A stretch of DNA of 5,667 bases. Source: Acidobacteriota bacterium (GTDB lineage Bacteria > Acidobacteriota > Vicinamibacteria > Vicinamibacterales > CAVVIG01). The translations under genes and the position numbers were made by a program. Below the pieces are notes generated by a model. It saw nothing but the letters and a program-made list of their open reading frames with translations. It was not told where the DNA came from and ran no database searches. The stretch is from contig QHWL01000407.1 of assembly GCA_003222555.1 (NCBI GenBank), positions 1-5,667 on the forward strand, in the 5' to 3' direction. This document shows, piece by piece, positions 1-3,307 of the stretch; position 1 is the stretch's first letter; the number at the start of each line of letters is the position of its first letter.

Positions 1-174
1 CAGCGGGAATCGGCCTTTACCTGGCTTGAGCGCGCTTACGACGCCCGGGACGTGCACCTGATCTACCTGACCGAGGACGCGAAATGGGATTCGTACCGCG
101 CCGATACCCGCTTCGAGGCACTCATCGCGCGCTGTGGCTTCAGGCGCGCCGCCGGCCCGGCCCCATCGCAGTGA
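1..174 (+). CDS. C-terminal fragment of a TPR-repeat protein
   Basis: Only the last 57 codons are present. They are open from base 1 and end at TGA 172-174. The peptide begins QRESAFTWLERAYDARD and continues through LIYLTEDAKWDSYRADTRFEALI. This matches the usual closing unit of bacterial TPR proteins: an AFxWLExAY helix, a segment ending in an aromatic or acidic 'xxWDxxRxDPRF' turn, then a final helix. In Acidobacteriota such tails often end long TPR proteins carrying an N-terminal Ser/Thr kinase or winged-helix DNA-binding domain, so a signalling or regulatory protein is possible, but that part lies outside the window. The final residues (RRAAGPAPSQ) are low-complexity. About 300 non-coding bases and a candidate promoter separate it from the next gene, so it is probably not in the same transcription unit. 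The family-level call is fairly safe; the function is unknown. Confidence 0.72.
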   Translation, partial: QRESAFTWLERAYDARDVHLIYLTEDAKWDSYRADTRFEALIARCGFRRAAGPAPSQ

Positions 175-308
175 GGATGAGTAGCTGTCCCGGCGCACCT
201 GCCGGCCGAAATCCAACCGGTGATCGAGGTCGCCCACATCATCGGGTGGCAGATCGCTTCGTAAGTGTTACCGCGAGGATTAACCACGTTTCGGCAGGTT
301 GGGCGATC

Positions 309-337
309 TTCAACGGTCGGTCGCATTTTAGTAGAAT
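309..337 (+). promoter_or_regulatory. Candidate sigma70-like promoter
   Basis: A -10-like TAGAAT (332-337, five of six bases matching TATAAT) is preceded by 17 bases and a weak -35-like TTCAAC (309-314, three of six matching TTGACA). The -10 sits in the small AT-rich patch of an otherwise GC-rich intergenic region. It would start a transcript near base 344, giving a leader of about 145 nt before the cytochrome start. The call rests on spacing and the -10 alone. Confidence 0.4.
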
Positions 338-355
338 CGCGCGTACCTCGTGTTA

Positions 356-394
356 TGCAGCGAGCCAAAGGGTGCCCACTTGTGGCCCGCTGCG
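356..394 (+). promoter_or_regulatory. Long hairpin in the predicted 5' leader
   Basis: GCAGCG (357-362) pairs with CGCTGC (388-393). After one A/C mismatch (363/387), GCCA (364-367) pairs with TGGC (383-386). A U-G wobble (356/394) can close the outside. Beyond a single bulged G at 382, AAG (368-370) can pair with CTT (379-381), leaving an 8-base loop. It begins about 12 bases after the predicted transcription start and ends about 95 bases before the cytochrome start. There is no following T-tract, so it does not look like a simple terminator. It could be an mRNA-stabilising element, a protein-binding site or chance in GC-rich DNA. Confidence 0.35.
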
Positions 395-487
395 ACGGCA
401 TCCCGCACGGCTTCGGCTTGACCAAGGAGCAGTTCCAAAACAGGAGGCACGTCGCGGACAGACTTGGGAAAGGGCTGGTGGGAGGGC

Positions 488-1015
488 ATGGCTGAGAGGG
501 ACATCGTGACGAGCGGCGGCGCACGACGCGTGGTCTGTCAGCGCCTGATGTGGATAACCCTCGTCCTACTGGTTGCGAGCCTCGTCCATGCTCAGGCCCC
601 GCCCCCGGCGAAGAACCCGCATGAGGGCGATCCCCAGGCCATCCGCCTTGGCACGGCGCGCTTCCAATTGGTTTGCGCGGAGTGTCACGGGATGGATGCC
701 AAAGGCGTCTTCGGCCCGGACCTGACGATGCTGTGGGCGTCGGGGCTCACCGACGATCGGATCTTTCGGACCGTCCGGCAGGGTGTGCCCGACAGTTCGA
801 TGCCCCCGACGCCCCCGAGCCGGCTCCCCGACGATGAGGTGTGGGCGATCTTGGCGTATCTGCGCACCTTGACAACGACGGCCCCAGCGCCGCCTGTGAG
901 CGGAGATGCGGTCAACGGCGAGCGAGTGTTTCGGGCGAACTGCGTCGCCTGCCACCGCGTCAACGGTGACCGGACTTGTCTCGGATTGGATCGAGTCGTT
1001 CCCGCGAAATCCTGA
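488..1015 (+). CDS. Cytochrome c, N-terminal piece with first haem domain
   Basis: This is the part of the broken cytochrome readable without a frame change. Numbered from ATG 488, residues about 10-37 form a signal peptide: Arg-rich start, then WITLVLLVASLVHAQ, with cleavage probably after VHA. A class I cytochrome c domain follows: CAECH at 63-67 (haem attachment and His ligand), then a GPDL segment, then the likely axial Met at 105 in SSMPP, and a closing helix EVWAILAYLRTL. A Thr/Pro-rich linker leads to the second haem motif, CVACH at 152-156. After NGD (about 159-161) the frame leaves the family and reads 15 unrelated residues to a stop at 1015. The first haem domain looks complete, so a truncated one-haem protein could in principle still fold. 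Confidence 0.65.
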   Translation: MAERDIVTSGGARRVVCQRLMWITLVLLVASLVHAQAPPPAKNPHEGDPQAIRLGTARFQLVCAECHGMDAKGVFGPDLTMLWASGLTDDRIFRTVRQGVPDSSMPPTPPSRLPDDEVWAILAYLRTLTTTAPAPPVSGDAVNGERVFRANCVACHRVNGDRTCLGLDRVVPAKS

Positions 1016-1314
1016 TCCGCAAGATCCGCGACGCCAGCGCGTCCATCGTTCCCGGATACAAACCCGTGACGCTCGTGACGACCGACGGTCGACGCGTCCG
1101 TGGCGTCACCAAGGGCGACGACGCTTTCTCGATTCGGATCATGGACACGCGCGAGCAGCTCCAGGGCTACTTGAAGTCCAGCTTGCGAGAGATCATCGAG
1201 GAGCCTCGCTCTCTGATGCCGGACTTTGACGCGCAGCGCCTGGGCGAGCGTGATCTCGACGACCTGCTTCGGTACCTGAGCACGCTGCGCGGGGCGGGCC
1301 CGCCGCGGCGTTGA
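976..1314 (+). CDS. Cytochrome c, C-terminal piece of second haem domain
   Basis: This is the continuation of the cytochrome in the other frame; family similarity begins at PDLSRIG (from 970). It resembles the 'putative haem-binding domain' common in Planctomycetes, Verrucomicrobia and Acidobacteria (TIGR02603-like). There a small beta insert (here VTLVTTDGRRVRGV...FSIRIMD) lies between the CxxCH and the Met ligand. The likely axial Met is in SLMPDF (Met codon 1216-1218), followed by the final helix DLDDLLRYLSTL. On its own this piece lacks the CxxCH, has no ribosome-binding site and no signal peptide, so I do not think it is translated independently. It ends 10 bases before the dehydrogenase start. 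Confidence 0.6.
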   Translation: MSRIGSSRSREILIRKIRDASASIVPGYKPVTLVTTDGRRVRGVTKGDDAFSIRIMDTREQLQGYLKSSLREIIEEPRSLMPDFDAQRLGERDLDDLLRYLSTLRGAGPPRR

Positions 1315-1319
1315 AGGAG
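1314..1319 (+). promoter_or_regulatory. Ribosome-binding site of the PQQ dehydrogenase
   Basis: AAGGAG ends 5 bases before ATG 1325 and overlaps the last base of the cytochrome stop codon. It is the strongest Shine-Dalgarno in the window. It fixes the dehydrogenase start and indicates that the two genes share a message. Confidence 0.8.
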
Positions 1320-1324
1320 ACAGC

Positions 1325-2215
1325 ATGCATGTCATGTGTCGGTTGGCAGCGTTGGGTGGACTGGTCGCAGCGGCCGTCGCATCGCTCACGGCGCAGCAGC
1401 CGTCGGGGCCGGTGATAACCGGGCAGGACCTACTCGCCGGGCTGGCGAACCCCACGCGCTGGCTTACCTACTCGGGCGACTACAGCGGGCGGCGCCACAG
1501 CCCGCTGACGCAAATCACGCCCGAGAACGTGCGCCGGTTGACGGCGCAGTGGACGTTTCAGGCTGAAACGATGGCGCTCAGCAGGGGGTTCGAGGCGACG
1601 CCCCTGGCCGTCGACGGTGTGCTGTATGTGACCGGTTCGAACAACTACGCCTGGGCTCTCGACGGGCGGACCGGCCGCCCGTTCTGGAAGTACCGGCGCG
1701 AACTGCCCAACAACCTCACTTACGGCGCGTCGGCGCCGGTGAATCGCGGCTTCGGCATCCTGGGCGACCGACTGTTCATGGTGACCCTCGATGCACACCT
1801 GCTCGCCATGGACAGCAGGACCGGCCAGGTTGTCTGGGACACGGTCCTCGATGACTATCGCGTCGGGTACTCCGCGACATTGGCGCCCCTCATCGTCCGG
1901 GACAAGGTGATCGTCGGAATCTCGGGCGGCGAGTACGCGACCCGTGGGTTCATCGACGCCTACGACCCGCAGACCGGGAAGCGTGTCTGGCGGTTCTACA
2001 CCGTGCCGGGAGCCGGCGCACCGGGTAGCGAGACGTGGCCGAACATCGACGCGATGAAGCGCGGTGGCGGCGGCGCCTGGATGACCGGGAGCTACGATCC
2101 AGAGCTAAACCTGATCTATTGGGGTACGGGCAATCCCAACCCCGATTACGACGGTTCCGGCCGCAAGGGCGATAACCTTTACACGTGCTCGCTGCTGGCG
2201 CTCGATCCGCACTGA
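1325..2215 (+). CDS. PQQ dehydrogenase, N-terminal piece
   Basis: These 296 codons start at ATG 1325 behind AAGGAG and stop at TGA 2213-2215, right after the frame break. Residues 1-23 are a signal peptide (MHVMCRLAALGG... to SLTA, then QQPSG). The propeller begins with WLTYSGDYSGRRHSPL, the usual opening blade of the family, and PQQ/tryptophan-docking blade motifs (ALDGRTGRPFWKY, AMDSRTGQVVWD, AYDPQTGKRVWRF) follow. The expected metal ligands Glu203 and Asn270 are here, with the W in AWMTGSYDP that should stack under PQQ. Where classical methanol dehydrogenase has a vicinal Cys pair before VNRG, this protein reads GASAPVNRG, so the ring disulphide is absent. Translation of this piece alone would yield a truncated, inactive propeller. 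Confidence 0.75.
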   Translation: MHVMCRLAALGGLVAAAVASLTAQQPSGPVITGQDLLAGLANPTRWLTYSGDYSGRRHSPLTQITPENVRRLTAQWTFQAETMALSRGFEATPLAVDGVLYVTGSNNYAWALDGRTGRPFWKYRRELPNNLTYGASAPVNRGFGILGDRLFMVTLDAHLLAMDSRTGQVVWDTVLDDYRVGYSATLAPLIVRDKVIVGISGGEYATRGFIDAYDPQTGKRVWRFYTVPGAGAPGSETWPNIDAMKRGGGGAWMTGSYDPELNLIYWGTGNPNPDYDGSGRKGDNLYTCSLLALDPH

Positions 2216-2943
2216 AGTGGTACTACCAGGCCACGCCTCACGACATCCACGACTGGGACGCGAACCAGGTGCCGGTGCTCGGCGACGTGACGATCGGCGG
2301 CCAGCCGAGAAAAGTCGTGATGTTGGCCAACAGGAACGGGTTCTTCTACGTGCTCGACCGGGTGACCGGCACGCTGCTTCTAGGAAAGCCGTTTGGCGAG
2401 CAGACGTGGGCGCGGGAGATCGGCGCCGACGGGCGGCCGATCGTGCTCAATGAAACGGGGACCAAGGAGTGCATTCCCGATGCCCACGGCAGCACCAACT
2501 TCATGCCGCCGTCCTACGATCCCCGCCGAGGCCTGTTCTTCGTCAACACGCGCGAAACGTGTGCGGCGTACGTCCCCGTCAAGCAGGAGATCAAGCCGGG
2601 TCTTGCATCGACTGGCGGCGGCGTCCGGCGGGTGAACGATCGAAACACCTACGGCGCCCTGAGGGCCATCGATCCGAGGACTGGGGAACGAAAGTGGGAG
2701 TTCAGGTATCCTTCGCCCACGCTTGCCGGCGTAATGTCGACCGCGTCGGGCGTCGTCTTTGCCGGTGACAACGAAGGGAACTTCACGGCATTCGACGCCC
2801 AGCACGGCAAGCCGCTCTGGCATTATCCGACTGGGTCGTCCATTTGGGGCGCGGCCTCGATGACGTACATGCTGGACGGTCGCCAGCACGTGCTCATTGC
2901 CGCCGGCAACACGCTCGTCGCGTTTGCGCTGCCCGAAGAGTAG
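2185..2943 (+). CDS. PQQ dehydrogenase, C-terminal piece
   Basis: This is the second part of the dehydrogenase, in the frame that restores similarity from ALKWYYQ (about 2209) to the stop at 2941-2943. A GTG at 2185 opens the frame, but its first eight residues are out-of-frame reading of the upstream piece, and there is no good ribosome-binding site. It contains TPHDIHDWDANQ with the catalytic Asp and a second Asp two residues later. It also has VMLANRNGFFYVLDR, with the Arg expected near PQQ. The late-blade motifs are GSTNFMPPSYDP, GVVFAGDNEGNFTAFDAQHGKPLW and a closing LIAAGNTLVAFALP. It has no signal peptide, so independent function is unlikely. About 360 non-coding bases follow. Confidence 0.72.
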   Translation: MLAAGARSALKWYYQATPHDIHDWDANQVPVLGDVTIGGQPRKVVMLANRNGFFYVLDRVTGTLLLGKPFGEQTWAREIGADGRPIVLNETGTKECIPDAHGSTNFMPPSYDPRRGLFFVNTRETCAAYVPVKQEIKPGLASTGGGVRRVNDRNTYGALRAIDPRTGERKWEFRYPSPTLAGVMSTASGVVFAGDNEGNFTAFDAQHGKPLWHYPTGSSIWGAASMTYMLDGRQHVLIAAGNTLVAFALPEE

Positions 2944-3307
2944 GCCGAGTCCGCACCATCTGTAATGGCCTGATCTGGGCGTCAACCGTGCGATGGAGTC
3001 GATTCACGCGGCTGTTTTCACCGCGCTTGCCGGCGATGCGGAAGCGCGAGTGGATGGCCGAATTGGAGGCATCGCGTAAAGATCCGCTGACAACAACCCT
3101 GAAGGTGCACTTACAGATTTAGGCCCGCGCGAAAATTGGCTTTCAAAATCGATACGGGGCCTCACCCATGACGCGAAGACGCTAAGTCGCCGTTTCCGAG
3201 CCGCATAACACTCCCGAAACGTTCGTCATTGCACAAATGAATCTTCCACGCGCTGCTCGGCTGGCGGCACGCCGATTGCGACGCGGTACGGGGAGCATCG
3301 GGATTTT
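2944..3307. other. Non-coding stretch between the dehydrogenase and the AMIN/DUF5916 gene
   Basis: I see no supported gene. Two overlapping short inverted repeats follow the dehydrogenase: CGCGG 3007-3011 with CCGCG 3021-3025, and GCGCTT 3023-3028 with AAGCGC 3042-3047. They cannot form together and neither has a T-tract, so a terminator is possible but not shown. Bases 3131-3155 are clearly AT-richer than their surroundings and might hold a promoter, but I find no -35/-10 pair with proper spacing. An 8-nt tandem motif sits at 3171-3186. GGGGAG at 3290-3295 is the only ribosome-binding-like sequence before ATG 3308, at a long 12-base spacing. Confidence 0.55.
3171..3186 (+). repeat. Short tandem motif, 8-nt unit
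   Basis: Two adjacent copies, ACGCGAAG and ACGCTAAG, differ at one base, and the next eight bases keep only CGC. This string resembles the degenerate GACGCxAAG-type repeats that I recall from intergenic DNA of several environmental phyla. That resemblance is from memory and unverified. Two copies are too few to exclude chance. Confidence 0.35.

Larger units (their letters stand above)
175..487. other. Non-coding stretch upstream of the cytochrome/dehydrogenase pair
   Basis: No convincing gene lies here. Frames that stay open across it give Arg/Pro/Gly-rich peptides with no recognisable domain. A 5-bp GC hairpin (CCGGC 190-194, GCCGG 201-205, loop of 6) follows the upstream stop by 15 bases. 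It could slow polymerase, but it has no T-tract, so I do not call it a terminator. The region is locally less GC-rich around 320-340, where the promoter candidate lies, and a stronger hairpin sits at 356-394. Confidence 0.6.
488..1314 (+). pseudogene. Di-haem cytochrome c, frameshifted (whole locus)
   Basis: The locus encodes a secreted c-type cytochrome with two haem sites, probably the periplasmic electron acceptor of the PQQ dehydrogenase that follows. Two frames are needed to read it: 488 to about 967, then about 970 to the TGA at 1312-1314. They meet just after the second CxxCH. Related domains read CHRVNG-x-GG-R-L-GPDLSRIG there; here NGD runs directly into PDLSRIG one frame away. That fits a loss of about 16 nt better than a single-base error. 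The start is ambiguous. ATG 488 has GGGAGG only 2 bases upstream. GTG 506 has GAGAGGG at 5-6 bases and gives a cleaner signal peptide. ATG 548 would remove the n-region. The locus may be a real pseudogene or an assembly artefact. It is the first gene of a likely two-gene operon. Confidence 0.72.
1325..2943 (+). pseudogene. PQQ-dependent alcohol dehydrogenase, frameshifted (whole locus)
   Basis: The locus encodes a periplasmic quinoprotein of the methanol/ethanol dehydrogenase type, an eight-bladed propeller that oxidises alcohols with PQQ and a bound metal ion and gives electrons to cytochrome c. Joining both frames gives about 540 residues, close to the usual family length. Cofactor residues are all present: metal-ligand Glu in GGEYATRG (codon 1931-1933), Asn in GTGN (2132-2134), catalytic Asp in HDWDAN (2251-2253) and Arg in ANRNG. 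The frame breaks at about 2210. Family members read LDPxTGxLKW; here LDPH is followed by a stop, while ALKWYY continues one frame away, implying about 10 nt lost. The break precedes the catalytic Asp, so neither piece alone could be active. Substrate is unknown. Decay or assembly error are both possible. Confidence 0.8.

Noticed and set aside
190..205. GC hairpin after the TPR gene as an intrinsic terminator
   Set aside because: The stem is only 5 bp and is followed by GC-rich sequence without a run of T.
84..509. Open + frames through the upstream intergenic region (84-509 and 265-495)
   Set aside because: The first overlaps the TPR-protein end in another frame. Both encode Arg/Gly/Pro-rich peptides without motifs, and they run through the promoter and hairpin candidates.
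685..1455. A 256-codon minus-strand open frame across the cytochrome
   Set aside because: It crosses two real + strand genes, its product is low-complexity and Arg/Ala-rich, and it has no plausible ribosome-binding site or domain.
2213..2215. Read-through or recoding of TGA in the dehydrogenase (for example as selenocysteine)
   Set aside because: The family sequence continues in a different frame, so decoding the TGA would not restore the protein.
960..2220. Programmed -1 ribosomal frameshifting in the cytochrome and the dehydrogenase
   Set aside because: Both shifts are in the -1 direction, which made it worth considering. Neither site has a slippery heptamer, and conserved residues are missing at both junctions, which frameshifting would not explain.
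3007..3047. Overlapping inverted repeats after the dehydrogenase as a terminator
   Set aside because: The stems are 5-6 bp, mutually exclusive and lack a T-tract; such repeats are expected by chance in this composition.
3036..3122. A possible 28-residue peptide starting MRKREWMAELEASRKDP
   Set aside because: The composition is protein-like, but it has no ribosome-binding site and no known relative that I recognise, and it is too short to support on its own.
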